In this document: positions 17,110 through 25,433 of the stretch, one piece after another
Layout of the letters: each line of letters opens with the position of its first letter
How positions within the stretch are numbered: the stretch's first letter is position 1
Source of the DNA: WHSP01 sp964424945
GTDB lineage: Bacteria > Gemmatimonadota > Gemmatimonadetes > Longimicrobiales > Longimicrobiaceae
Assembly (NCBI GenBank): GCA_964424945.1
Contig: CAYRLB010000001.1
Span: 1-64,000, forward strand
DNA: 64,000 nucleotides
Direction: 5' to 3'
Notes under the pieces: model-generated
What the model saw: the letters and a program-made list of their open reading frames with translations, nothing else
The model's database searches: none
Told to the model about the DNA's origin: nothing
Translations under genes and position numbers: made by a program

Positions 17110-18507
17110 ATGACGCGTTTACTGCAGCGCTTCGTGAACATCGAGCGGGAAGAAGTCGTTCCCGCCCTCCTCGCGGCTTTCTTCTTCTTCTGTCTGCTTA
17201 CCGCGCTGATGCTGCTGCGGCCGGTTCGCGAATCACTCGGGATGCAGAGCGGCCTCGATGCAGTCCGCATCCTGTTCTACGGGACCGCGGTGGTGACCCT
17301 TCTCGCGAATCCACCCTTCGCCTACATGGTGAGCCGGTTCCCCCGACTCACTTTTATCACGGCGACCTACCTCTTCTTCGCCGCGAGTCTGCTCTGCTTC
17401 TGGGGGCTGCTTGTATTTGCGCCGGCTGCCATCGGCGAGGTGAGCGGCCGCGTCTTCTACGTCTGGTACAGCGTCTTCAACCTCTTCGTCACGATGGTGT
17501 TCTGGGGGTTGATGGCTGACCGCTTCTCTCTGCCCCAGAGCAAGCGGCTGTTCGGTGTCATCGCCGTGGGGGGGACGGCGGGAGCGATCCTCGGGCCGAT
17601 GCTGGCGGCGCTCCTGGCGGAGCCGCTCGGAACCGCAAGCCTCCTTCTGATCTCCGTCGGCTTCCTGATCCTCGGCGTCATCACCGCCTGGATACTGGCG
17701 CGGCATCAGCCGGATCGCGCGAAAGGGTTGACCCAGCCCTCTTCGGTGACGGCGAAGCGGGCGGAGATCGCCTCCACCGCCGAGAAAGCGGATCCGGTTG
17801 CGCGAGTCGGAGAAAACGCTGCCCCGCCGAGCAGCGAAAGTGCGATCATCGGGGGGAACGCCTGGGCGGGATTCCGTGCAGTCATGCGGTCGAAGTACCT
17901 GCTCGGGATCTCGGCGTATGTTCTGATCCTGGCTGTCGTCTCGACCTTCCTCTACTTCACCCGGCTCGCGATGGTCGCCGACCTGGGCGTCAATCGCGAT
18001 GAGATGACGGCCGTCTTCGCGCAGATCGATATGACGGTCCAGATCGCAACGCTGCTGCTGCAGCTCCTGGTCGCGGGCAATCTCATGAAGCGGGTTGGCG
18101 TTCCAGTCACCCTCACGCTCCTTCCGATCACGGTGGCGCTCGGCTTCATCGGGCTGGCGATCGTTGCATCTCTCGCGGCACTCGTCGTCTTCGACGCGGC
18201 ATTCCGTGCGGTCCAGCGCGCCATCATGCGTCCCGCGCGGGAGACGCTCTTCACCGTGGTCAGCAGGGAGGACAAGTACAAGTCGAAGGCGTTCACGGAC
18301 ACCTTCGTGTACCGCGCCGGAGATGTGCTGGGGTCGCGAACCGAGGAGATTCTCACTGGGCTCGGTTCAGGGCTGCTGGCACTGGCGAGCTTCTCGGTCC
18401 CGATGGCGATCATCTGGGGAGCGCTCGGCTACTGGCTGGGCACGAGCCAGCAGCGGATCGCGCGGGAGCGGGGAATCCCGGAGTCGGACGAGGCGCAAGC
18501 CGCCTGA
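17110..18507 (+). CDS. NTP/NDP exchange transporter-like membrane protein (Tlc/MFS-related)
   Basis: A 465-residue integral membrane protein with about 10-12 helices split by a hydrophilic loop at about residues 200-245 (rich in A, E and S). PALLAAFFFFCLLTALMLLRPVRESLG at the N-terminus and DRFSLPQSKRLFGVIAVGGTAGAILGP resemble the ATP/ADP translocase family known from obligate intracellular bacteria, but free-living bacteria carry divergent relatives of unknown substrate. SREDKYKSKAFTDTFVYRAGD is a conserved family segment. The gene is flanked by the FKBP terminator and a convergent ligase gene 22 bases away. Nucleotide exchange should not be assumed. Confidence 0.8.
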   Translation: MTRLLQRFVNIEREEVVPALLAAFFFFCLLTALMLLRPVRESLGMQSGLDAVRILFYGTAVVTLLANPPFAYMVSRFPRLTFITATYLFFAASLLCFWGLLVFAPAAIGEVSGRVFYVWYSVFNLFVTMVFWGLMADRFSLPQSKRLFGVIAVGGTAGAILGPMLAALLAEPLGTASLLLISVGFLILGVITAWILARHQPDRAKGLTQPSSVTAKRAEIASTAEKADPVARVGENAAPPSSESAIIGGNAWAGFRAVMRSKYLLGISAYVLILAVVSTFLYFTRLAMVADLGVNRDEMTAVFAQIDMTVQIATLLLQLLVAGNLMKRVGVPVTLTLLPITVALGFIGLAIVASLAALVVFDAAFRAVQRAIMRPARETLFTVVSREDKYKSKAFTDTFVYRAGDVLGSRTEEILTGLGSGLLALASFSVPMAIIWGALGYWLGTSQQRIARERGIPESDEAQAA

Positions 18508-18529
18508 AGCCGAAGGCGGCGTCAGAAAA

Positions 18530-19558
18530 CTAGAACATCTCGAGTGCGCTCGTCCCTTCGGAGATGACCTGGGCGAGCGTGCACGCCTCCGGATTCTTGT
18601 CGGGCCGCCAGCGAAGGAACTTCGTACCGTGACGGAAGCGATCGCCGCTGAAGTGGTCGTACTGGACTTCGACCACGATGACCGGATCGATGGGCTCCCA
18701 CTCGTTCTCGCCTTCTGTTCGCCAGCGGGACGGCCCGCCTGGCGCCCGGCCCGAAAAGCCTGCGCCGCCCTTTAGTGGCACCAGCTTCTCCTCGACTTCG
18801 GCCCGGCGATCCCGGCTGAAGGCCGAGCAGAAGCCGACGTGGTGAAGGAGGCCTTTTTCGTCGTGCAGCCCGAGCAGCATCGAACCGAGACCACCCCCCT
18901 TTCCCCAGCGGAACCCTCCCACGACGCATTCAGCCGTCCGCATCTTCTTGACCTTCACCATGCCCGTCCGGTTGCCGCTCTGATAGGGCATCTCCGTGCG
19001 CTTGGCGATCACGCCGTCGAGGCCGGGGTGGTTTGCCGCCAGCCACTTCCGGGCAGCAGCCAGTTCGGCCGTCGAGGGGGACAGGCGGAGCCGACCATCT
19101 TCCGTGAAGTGCCGGTCGGCGAACGCCTCCAGAATCCCCCGTCGCTCGCGAAGGGGACGGGCGGTCAGATCCCGATCCTTCTCCGCGAGAATGTCGAAGA
19201 CGACGAACAGGGCAGGCGTTTCCTTCGCCAGCTTCGTAACGCGCGAGGCCGCAGGATGGATCCGCTGAAGAAGATCATCGAAAGACAGCTTCCCGCCGAT
19301 GGGGATGACGATTTCTCCGTCGAGCACGAAGCCGCCCTTGCTGCGGGGAAGGCTCTCGATGAGCGCAACGACATCGGGGAAGTAGCGCGTCAAAGGTTTC
19401 CCCCCCTTCGACCGGAGTTCGATTCCGTCGCCGGTACTGAACGCGAGGCAGCGGAAGCCATCCCACTTCGGTTCGTAGATCCATTCGTCACCTGCAGGAA
19501 GGTCGGCGGCGAGCTTCGCTTCCATCGGCTCGAAATCGAGCGGGAGGGGGAAGGTCAT
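18530..19558 (-). CDS. ligC: ATP-dependent DNA ligase, LigC type
   Basis: A 342-residue stand-alone ligase. The adenylation domain has the nucleophile Lys31 in YEPKWDGFRCLAF, then RSKGGKPLTRYFP, LDGEIVI, FVVFDIL, GLDGVIAKR and the KVKKMRTAECVVGG motif V. An OB-fold domain follows to the end. The start at 19558 lies 2 bases after the polymerase-domain stop (19561), so the two are co-translated. LigC enzymes take part in NHEJ or base excision repair in mycobacteria and are separate from LigD. No Ku gene is in view. Confidence 0.92.
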   Translation of the reverse strand: MTFPLPLDFEPMEAKLAADLPAGDEWIYEPKWDGFRCLAFSTGDGIELRSKGGKPLTRYFPDVVALIESLPRSKGGFVLDGEIVIPIGGKLSFDDLLQRIHPAASRVTKLAKETPALFVVFDILAEKDRDLTARPLRERRGILEAFADRHFTEDGRLRLSPSTAELAAARKWLAANHPGLDGVIAKRTEMPYQSGNRTGMVKVKKMRTAECVVGGFRWGKGGGLGSMLLGLHDEKGLLHHVGFCSAFSRDRRAEVEEKLVPLKGGAGFSGRAPGGPSRWRTEGENEWEPIDPVIVVEVQYDHFSGDRFRHGTKFLRWRPDKNPEACTLAQVISEGTSALEMF

Positions 19559-19560
19559 CG

Positions 19561-20526
19561 TCAGATGTGGCTCATGAGGTCGAAACGGCCGCGGTTCCAG
19601 AGAACCTTTCGCCAGAGGTCGCCCTTCTCGGCTACCCGGGCGGGCATGGTGCGTACGTCGAAGGCTTCGAGCTCTATCCCCTGCTCGATTTCGTTCCACG
19701 ATACGGGGGCGGACACTGTGGCGAGGGGCCGGGCGCGCACGGAGTACACGGACGCGAGCGTCCGTCCCCATGCATTCTGGTTGTAATCCACGAGCACCCG
19801 GCCCGCGGGTCGTTTCGCGATCCGGTACTCCGCCGTGACGAGGTCGGATGCAGCCTCCGCAAGATCTTGGGACAGAGCCTTCGCAAAAGTCCAGACCTGC
19901 TTCTGCAGCGGCCCCCTGCGAATTGGAACGTAGATATGGATGCCCTTCGACCCGCTCGTCTTCGCGTAGGAGCGTGCCCCTATCGCATCGAGACGTTCCT
20001 TCACCAGAATGGCGACCTTCCGGACGTCGGAAAAGGACGCGGGAGCGACCGGATCCAGGTCGAAGTTGATGATGTCCGGTCGGTCGACGTCGTCACAACG
20101 GGAGTACCAGGGATTGAGGTCGATGCACCCCAGGTTGACCACCCAGAAGAGCGCCGCCTGGTCCTGAATCATTGGAAAATCAATGATGTTTCCCGACGCG
20201 TGCTCGATTTGACACCTCTGGAGCCAGTCGGGGGCTCCAGCCGGGGTGCGCTTCATGAAGAAGTGCTCACCCCTCAGCCCCTGCGGGTAGCGCTTCATCA
20301 CCATGGCACGGTCCCGGAGGTGAGGGAGGAGAACCCGCCCGATCGCGGCGTAATATCGAAGCAGATCCCGTTTCGTGATTCCCTGATCGGGGAAGAGCAC
20401 CTTCGAGAGACTCGTCAGACGGACCCGTCGGCGACCGACCCGGATAATGGCCGTCTCCCTGTCATCGGGGATCTGAGGAGGCTGGAGATCTGATGCATTG
20501 GCGGACGTCGTCCTGGACGCGCTCAT
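19561..20526 (-). CDS. LigD-type polymerase (archaeo-eukaryotic primase) domain protein
   Basis: A 321-residue stand-alone PolDom. The SLSKVLFPDQGITKRDLLRY start, the catalytic aspartates in NFDLDP, the KTSGSKGIHIYVPI loop and the third-acid/lysine region VLVDYNQNAWGRTLASVYSVR are diagnostic. In LigD this domain adds ribonucleotides and fills gaps during end joining. Here it is encoded apart from the ligase and without a nuclease domain. The start overlaps the upstream unknown gene by 4 bases (ATGA). It was chosen at 20526 because the longer upstream reading frame is the antisense of the neighbour. Confidence 0.93.
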   Translation of the reverse strand: MSASRTTSANASDLQPPQIPDDRETAIIRVGRRRVRLTSLSKVLFPDQGITKRDLLRYYAAIGRVLLPHLRDRAMVMKRYPQGLRGEHFFMKRTPAGAPDWLQRCQIEHASGNIIDFPMIQDQAALFWVVNLGCIDLNPWYSRCDDVDRPDIINFDLDPVAPASFSDVRKVAILVKERLDAIGARSYAKTSGSKGIHIYVPIRRGPLQKQVWTFAKALSQDLAEAASDLVTAEYRIAKRPAGRVLVDYNQNAWGRTLASVYSVRARPLATVSAPVSWNEIEQGIELEAFDVRTMPARVAEKGDLWRKVLWNRGRFDLMSHI

Positions 20527-21161
20527 CGGCTGCCTCCGGCGCGAAGCTGTGCGGCGAGGGACCTTGGGGCGCCGCGGGCGCCTACATATTCGACCTCCCG
20601 GCCCGCGGCGGCGGCACGGAGGAGAATCGATCCTCGCGACATGTCTCCCCGGCCAATGAAGTCGACCGGGAAGCAGAGGCGATCTCCGAGAATCGACAGA
20701 AGTGGGTCGAGGTACTTCGGCGTTGCGATGCTGCCGAGAAATACGACCCGCGTATCGTCCGGCAGATCTGCGTTCAGCCTCCGCAGATCCTTCTCGAGCG
20801 GCTTCTGGTAGGCCGGATTTCCCGGTCCGACCGACACGGCGGCAAATCCGCGCAGGTCCTCGATCGTCACTCTCGTGGAGGCCGGCATCAGGCCACATCC
20901 GGCGGTAATCACCAGAGGTTCCACCCCTCCGGGCTCCGACTGCGAGCCGCCGAAGCGTTCCGCATAGCGGAGCTTTCCGCGAAAGTAGAGCCCGCTGAGG
21001 AAGGAGAAGACCTCGCCGAGGGGAGCCCCGGGCGCGGTTCGGATGCGGGCGGCCAGGTCGAACATCGTTGCCGGCTGGAATAGCGTGCCCGCCCGCCGGC
21101 CACTGCAGTTCGCGGGAGACAGGATGAAGATGGTGTTCGCGGGCCTGGGGGGCGCTTCCAT
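20523..21161 (-). CDS. Conserved protein of unknown function, first gene of the PolDom-LigC operon
   Basis: A 212-residue soluble protein (if started at 21161; 21206 is the alternative). TIFILSPANCSGRRAGTLF near the start, PLGEVFSFLSGLYFRGKLRYA, VFLGSIATPKYLDPLLSILG and FPVDFIGRGDMSRGSILLRAA are well-defined blocks that I recall as a conserved family without assigned function. GGA lies upstream of the 21161 ATG. The 4-base overlap with the polymerase gene makes it a likely partner in the same repair process. No nuclease or Ku-like motif is visible, so a DNA-repair role is only inferred from position. Confidence 0.82.
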   Translation of the reverse strand: MEAPPRPANTIFILSPANCSGRRAGTLFQPATMFDLAARIRTAPGAPLGEVFSFLSGLYFRGKLRYAERFGGSQSEPGGVEPLVITAGCGLMPASTRVTIEDLRGFAAVSVGPGNPAYQKPLEKDLRRLNADLPDDTRVVFLGSIATPKYLDPLLSILGDRLCFPVDFIGRGDMSRGSILLRAAAAGREVEYVGARGAPRSLAAQLRAGGSR

Positions 21162-21523
21162 CCGCGTCCGTTCTGGCTGTGAAGTTGAGGGCTGAGGGAG
21201 GGGCATCTCGGTTCGCCGCTCGGTGACAGGAATCAGGCGCGTCCTCGCCGCACATCCTCCGCATCAGGGGAGGCGGGCACCGGATTCAGGCGCGCGACTT
21301 CCACCTCGTGGTGTCTCCCCACCCCGGTGCCTGAGCACGTGGCTGCGGAGTGTGGCCGGCCGCACTTGCATCAGCGCCAAGCGAGTGCCGTGCCGGGCGC
21401 TTTCAGCCCTGCCGCCGAGCCGCCGTGACGGGCCCGGTCGGCTCACTCCTTGCGGTTTCGTGAAGCGGCAGAACCTCTTCCCCGGGGCATCGGGATTCCC
21501 TCAACCGCTGGACGAAGAACGCC
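21162..21523. other. Divergent intergenic region between the repair operon and the BaeRF gene
   Basis: About 360 bases (317 if the upstream gene starts at 21206). It must hold promoters for both directions. I see no clear hairpin-T-run, no repeated operator and no plausible small gene. The BaeRF start has only a weak ribosome site (GGACGAAG). Confidence 0.35.
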
Positions 21524-22642
21524 ATGATTTCAAAGCACGATCTCGAGCGGATTCTTTCCCAGGACACGGGCAATGGCGATATCCTGTCCATCTTCCTCGA
21601 TATGTCGGTGAACTCCGACAACAAGCGAACGCACCGGGTTTTTCTGAATCAGCGGAGGGCGCAGTTCGCGGAGCTCGGCTCTTCGAAAGCTACACGCGAC
21701 GAGATCGAGGCTGCGATCGATCGGGTCGAGGAATGGCTCGAGGAGGAGTACGACGAGGCGAACCGCGGGGTCGTCATCTACACCGCGCTCAATGGTGATG
21801 ATTTCGATGCCTTCCAGTTCCCGGTTCCCGTTCCGAACCGGATTGTCGTTGGCGAGCGCCCGGCGGTTGCTCCGCTCGCCCAGGTCATCGAAAGCTTCGA
21901 GCACTATGGCGTCGTTCTGCTCGATCGGGAGCATGTTCGCATCCTCAGCGTGTATCTCGGCGCGCTGCTCGACGAAATCGAAGTGCACGCGGATCCTCTT
22001 CCCGCGGCGCACGACATCCAGGTCGGCGGCTATTCGCAGATGCGTTACCAGCGGCGCAAACAGGAGGAGATGCGCCACTTCTTCAAGGAGTTTGCGCGGG
22101 AGGTCGATGACTTCTGTCGCAAGTTCCGGCCTAACGACCTGATTATCCTCGGCACCGACGAGAATGTCGCGCGCTTTCGCGAATTCCTTCCCGAATCGGT
22201 GCAGAACAAGATCCTCTTCACCGGTCCGATGCGGGTTGGTGAGCCGGCGACGGAGGTTCTGTCGCGCATCGAGCCGCATCTCCAGGAGCTTCGCGAGCGG
22301 GAAAGCCAGGAGGTTCTGCAGGAGCTGCGCGGTCGTGTCCGGGAGGATTATCTTGCTACCGCAGGCTTCCAGAGCACGCTCGTCGCGCTTCAGGAGGGTA
22401 AGGTCGATACACTGGTCATCGCACGGGATCAGAGTCGCGAAGGAACGCGGTGCGCGCAGTGCGGCTTCATCTTCGGGAGGGAGGTGGAGCGCTGCCCGTA
22501 CGACGGATCTTCCGCCGAACCCGGCATCGACGTCGTCGAGGAGGCGATCCGGCTGGCCGAAGCACAGGGTGCCAACATCGAATTCGTGGGGGGCGGCGAC
22601 GTCGGCGACCTCGCGGGAGTGGGCGCCCTTCTACGCTACTGA
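21524..22642 (+). CDS. Bacterial archaeo-eukaryotic release factor-like (BaeRF/VLRF1 type) protein with zinc ribbon
   Basis: A 372-residue cytoplasmic protein. The N-terminal part (ILSIFLDMSVNSDNKRTHRV) and the middle segment HYGVVLLDREHVRILSVYLG are typical of bacterial proteins related to eRF1/Vms1. GGYSQMRYQRRKQEEM near residue 165 aligns with the GGQ-loop equivalent, and EFAREVDDFCRKFRPNDLIILG follows. A four-cysteine ribbon (CAQCGFIFGREVERCPYDG) lies near 307. Relatives are thought to cleave peptidyl-tRNA on stalled ribosomes or to act on translation. The catalytic residue here is GYS rather than GGQ in form, so activity is uncertain. Confidence 0.8.
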   Translation: MISKHDLERILSQDTGNGDILSIFLDMSVNSDNKRTHRVFLNQRRAQFAELGSSKATRDEIEAAIDRVEEWLEEEYDEANRGVVIYTALNGDDFDAFQFPVPVPNRIVVGERPAVAPLAQVIESFEHYGVVLLDREHVRILSVYLGALLDEIEVHADPLPAAHDIQVGGYSQMRYQRRKQEEMRHFFKEFAREVDDFCRKFRPNDLIILGTDENVARFREFLPESVQNKILFTGPMRVGEPATEVLSRIEPHLQELRERESQEVLQELRGRVREDYLATAGFQSTLVALQEGKVDTLVIARDQSREGTRCAQCGFIFGREVERCPYDGSSAEPGIDVVEEAIRLAEAQGANIEFVGGGDVGDLAGVGALLRY

Positions 22643-22826
22643 CGGTGCGATCGCAGGCTGCCGGGAGCCTGGCGCCTGCGGCTGTTCCTTCTCAGCGATA
22701 GCCGGACTTAGTGCGACGAACCGCGCCTTCGGCCACACGCCAGAAGCGCCGGAAAGCTGAGTTCGAAGGGAGCGTCGCCCGGGCGTGGAGCGTCGCCGGT
22801 GAAGTAGCGATCTGCAGATCGTTACT

Positions 22827-23579
22827 TCAGGGTCGGCGCTGATCCGCCGGCGCGGCGCCAAGCACCGCACTCGCGTACCCGTTGCCCGGGTCCAGGCCCG
22901 CTGCAATCAGACGATCGACAGTCGTCGGGCCGCGGTTGTACGCCAGAAGAGCCAGTCGTACATCGCCGTCATAACGCGTGAGCAGCGTTCTGAAGAAGCG
23001 GAAGCCGAGCCGCAGATTCGTTCTTCGATCGAAGATCTGCTGTCGGGTGATGCCGGGTGAAAGCGCCTGGGCGGTTGCCGGCATCAGCTGAGTGAGTCCG
23101 AGCGCACCGACCGGGCTCACCGCCCGTGGGTTGAAGGAGCTCTCCACCCGTACGAGGTCGAACGCGAGCTGGGGATCGATGCCTTCCGCGAGGGCGATGT
23201 CCTCGATGTCCATCGCCAGATCGGCCCCGATCCCGTACCGCGTCGATACCTGAACCGCCTTCTCGAGCCGATCGATCGCTGCCTGCTGGATCTCAAGCTC
23301 CCCCCGAAGGCGCTCATTCAGATCCTGGAGGCCTAGGGCGTTCGCGCGGATCTCTGCGCGCGCGAGGAAGCCTGCCGAAGAATCGACCGAACGCGCCCCC
23401 GCCTCGAAGGCAATCACGGAGAAGAAGAGGACCCAGGCCCCGGTCTTGAGAAGTGAAGGTCCTTCCGGGCGGCGCTGTTTGCGCGCTTCGACGTCATTCT
23501 GGAGCCGTGTCAGCAGCGCTTCCACATAGCCGGGGCGTACGGCCGCCGTTTCAGCGGAAGCTGAAGACACCTGGCTCAT
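22827..23579 (-). CDS. Membrane-anchored lytic transglycosylase (SLT domain)
   Basis: A 250-residue protein. A single membrane helix (LLKTGAWVLFFSVIAFEAGA) lies near residue 47, a coiled region near 75-115, and an SLT domain to the end. FDLVRVESSFNPRAVSPVGALGLTQLMPATA contains the catalytic glutamate, and ALLAYNRGPTTVDRLIAAG is the downstream family motif. It cuts peptidoglycan between MurNAc and GlcNAc. The start at 23579 overlaps the moaC stop by 4 bases (ATGA), so it ends a co-translated run from mfd-region genes down. Confidence 0.9.
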   Translation of the reverse strand: MSQVSSASAETAAVRPGYVEALLTRLQNDVEARKQRRPEGPSLLKTGAWVLFFSVIAFEAGARSVDSSAGFLARAEIRANALGLQDLNERLRGELEIQQAAIDRLEKAVQVSTRYGIGADLAMDIEDIALAEGIDPQLAFDLVRVESSFNPRAVSPVGALGLTQLMPATAQALSPGITRQQIFDRRTNLRLGFRFFRTLLTRYDGDVRLALLAYNRGPTTVDRLIAAGLDPGNGYASAVLGAAPADQRRP

Positions 23580-24067
23580 GACTGGTCCTGCGTTGCCGTC
23601 CAAATTCCGCTCTTACCCCCTTCCTTGCGAAGCAGACGGATAGGGCCGATCGCCATTCCGCGATCGTGCGACTTGCACATGTCATAGACCGTCAGAAGCG
23701 CTGCGGAAACCGCCGTCAGCGCCTCCATCTCGACCCCGGTCCGATCCCGCACCTCCGCCGTGGCCACCGCGCGGACACCCGGCAGCGACAGATCCACCTC
23801 GAGCGTCACCGAAAGCGCAGAGAGCGGGATCGGGTGGCAGAGGGGAATGAGGTCCGCGGTCCGCTTCGCTCCCGTAATCCCTGCCAGTTCGGCGACGATG
23901 AGTACGTTGCCCTTCTTCGTCTTCCCGTCCCTGATCGCGCGCGCTGTTTCCGGCGTCATCGTGATGATGCCCTCCGCGGTGGCGCTCCGGAAGGTGACCT
24001 CCTTTCCGCCGACATCGACCATCCGGGGTCGACCATCTGCGTCCAGGTGGGTGAAATCGGCGCTCAT
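23576..24067 (-). CDS. moaC: Cyclic pyranopterin monophosphate synthase
   Basis: Second enzyme of molybdenum cofactor synthesis, acting on the MoaA product. The 163-residue length and motifs are diagnostic: RPRMVDVGGKEVTFRSATA, KKGNVLIVAELAGI, KRTADLIPLCHPIPLS, RTGVEMEALTAVSAALLTVYDMCKS and IRLLRKEGGKSG. It overlaps holB upstream and the transglycosylase gene downstream by 4 bases each. No other moa or moe gene lies in the window, so the rest of the pathway must be elsewhere. Confidence 0.97.
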   Translation of the reverse strand: MSADFTHLDADGRPRMVDVGGKEVTFRSATAEGIITMTPETARAIRDGKTKKGNVLIVAELAGITGAKRTADLIPLCHPIPLSALSVTLEVDLSLPGVRAVATAEVRDRTGVEMEALTAVSAALLTVYDMCKSHDRGMAIGPIRLLRKEGGKSGIWTATQDQS

Positions 24068-25239
24068 CGGGCAGCTCGTACCTTCGAGGTGAGTGAAGCC
24101 GGCATCAGGTCAGCCTGGATTTCCGCCAGCAGGACCGCGACGATCAGCTGCGGGTTGACGTTGCCGAGGGCGAGCTCGCGTGCTCCATCGACGCGGGCGA
24201 GTGCCGTCATGACGCCATGTGCATCGACATCCCGCTTCTCGACCATTCTCCGGAGGATCGGCAGGGCTGCAGGATCGGTGACATGGTTGTCGGCCCCGCT
24301 CACCACCGCCAGCAGGTCGCGAAGCCATTCACCAAGGGACTCCAGTTCCCCGACGAGTTCCGCGCGTGCCCCGGCTGGGCGGTGTTCGTGGGCGATCGCC
24401 AGGCGTGCTACCGGCCCCTCCGAAAGGGCCGCCACGAGCAGGTCACGGCCTGCCTTCCGTTCAGAGTCCGTGCCGTCGCGACCTCCGGCGGAAGCGAGCT
24501 GAATCGCGCGCCGCACGGAGCCGCGTGCAAGACGGGCGATCCGGTCGGCATCCGCTTTTTCGGCAGCAGGCACATCTTGTAGCAGAGCAACGATTTCCGC
24601 TTCCGGTACGCTCCCCGTCCGCAGGCTCAGGACTCGCGAGATGATGGTCGGGAGCATCGCCCCCGGCGCTGAGGAGGTCAGGATTATCGTGGTTTCGGTG
24701 GGGGGCTCCTCGAGGAGCTTCAGGAAGGCGTTCGCAGCCTCCTGCGAGGCCTCCTGCGGGACCATCAGCTCCGCATCACCGATGACGAATACCTTTCGAC
24801 TGCCGGAAACAGGCCGCATCGATGCGAGCTGCTGCATCGTACGGACGGATGCGAGATAGTGCGCGGCCGCCTTCTCCCACTCCGGCTGATGAAAAGGGTT
24901 TTCCCGCCATCGCTGCAGCTCGCCGCCGCGCACTTCCTCGAGCTTTTCCCGTAGCTTCTCCGGTGAGGAGGCGTCGGGGCGGGGCAGGGGAAAGAACCAG
25001 TGGACGTCGGTGTGCCCCAGCCGAAGAACGAGCTGACAGGGGCGACATTGACCGCAAGGTTCCGCTCCCGGATCCTCACAAACGAGAAGCTGTGCCAGCC
25101 AGAGACCGAGGCGCTCCTTGCCGATTCCCCGTGGCCCGGTGATGAGAATCGATTGCGGCAAGGTGCCGGAAGACCGCGCCGTTGCGAGGAGCTGGCGGAC
25201 GTCGTGGTGGCCGGCGAGCGGGGGAAGGGAGGTGCTCAT
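24064..25239 (-). CDS. holB: DNA polymerase III delta-prime subunit
   Basis: A 391-residue clamp-loader subunit. The Walker A-like loop GPRGIGKERLG is at about residue 34, the four-cysteine zinc module is CEDPGAEPCGQCRPCQLV (about 53-70), and FLKLLEEPPTETTIILTSSAP with ISRVLSLRTG gives the SRC-type arginine motif region (ISRV in place of SRC, so the trans-acting arginine is kept). The C-terminal part is a helical collar. It starts in an ATGA overlap with the M23-like fragment and ends in one with moaC. Confidence 0.9.
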   Translation of the reverse strand: MSTSLPPLAGHHDVRQLLATARSSGTLPQSILITGPRGIGKERLGLWLAQLLVCEDPGAEPCGQCRPCQLVLRLGHTDVHWFFPLPRPDASSPEKLREKLEEVRGGELQRWRENPFHQPEWEKAAAHYLASVRTMQQLASMRPVSGSRKVFVIGDAELMVPQEASQEAANAFLKLLEEPPTETTIILTSSAPGAMLPTIISRVLSLRTGSVPEAEIVALLQDVPAAEKADADRIARLARGSVRRAIQLASAGGRDGTDSERKAGRDLLVAALSEGPVARLAIAHEHRPAGARAELVGELESLGEWLRDLLAVVSGADNHVTDPAALPILRRMVEKRDVDAHGVMTALARVDGARELALGNVNPQLIVAVLLAEIQADLMPASLTSKVRAAR

Positions 25240-25433
25240 ATCGGCCGCAGCCAGTCGAGCGGATCGGCAATGACGCCCCCCGGCGTGCGGAGCTGGAACT
25301 GGAGATGTGAAGCCTCTCCCCTCGATCGAGCCACGACGGCCCCTACCCGCTTGCCCGCGGAGGCGACTCCCCCGGTGTGAGCTGCCACACGCCGAAGAGA
25401 GAGATACAAGGTGTGATATCCCGCGCCGCTCAT
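25236..25433 (-). CDS. 65-residue M23/EnvC-type peptidase remnant (C-terminal third only)
   Basis: The short protein matches only the end of a LytM (M23) domain: YHTLYLSLRRVAAHTGGVAS, then GKRVGAVV, SHLQFQLR and PLDWLRP. A complete domain would need an upstream HxxxD zinc site, absent here, and the HxH zinc motif reads HLQ. It cannot bind zinc in the normal way. Yet the ATG overlaps the pdxA stop (TGATG) and its stop overlaps the holB start (ATGA), so it seems to be translated as part of the chain. EnvC-like activators with dead M23 domains regulate amidases, but this is far shorter than those. Confidence 0.65.
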   Translation of the reverse strand: MSGAGYHTLYLSLRRVAAHTGGVASAGKRVGAVVARSRGEASHLQFQLRTPGGVIADPLDWLRPI

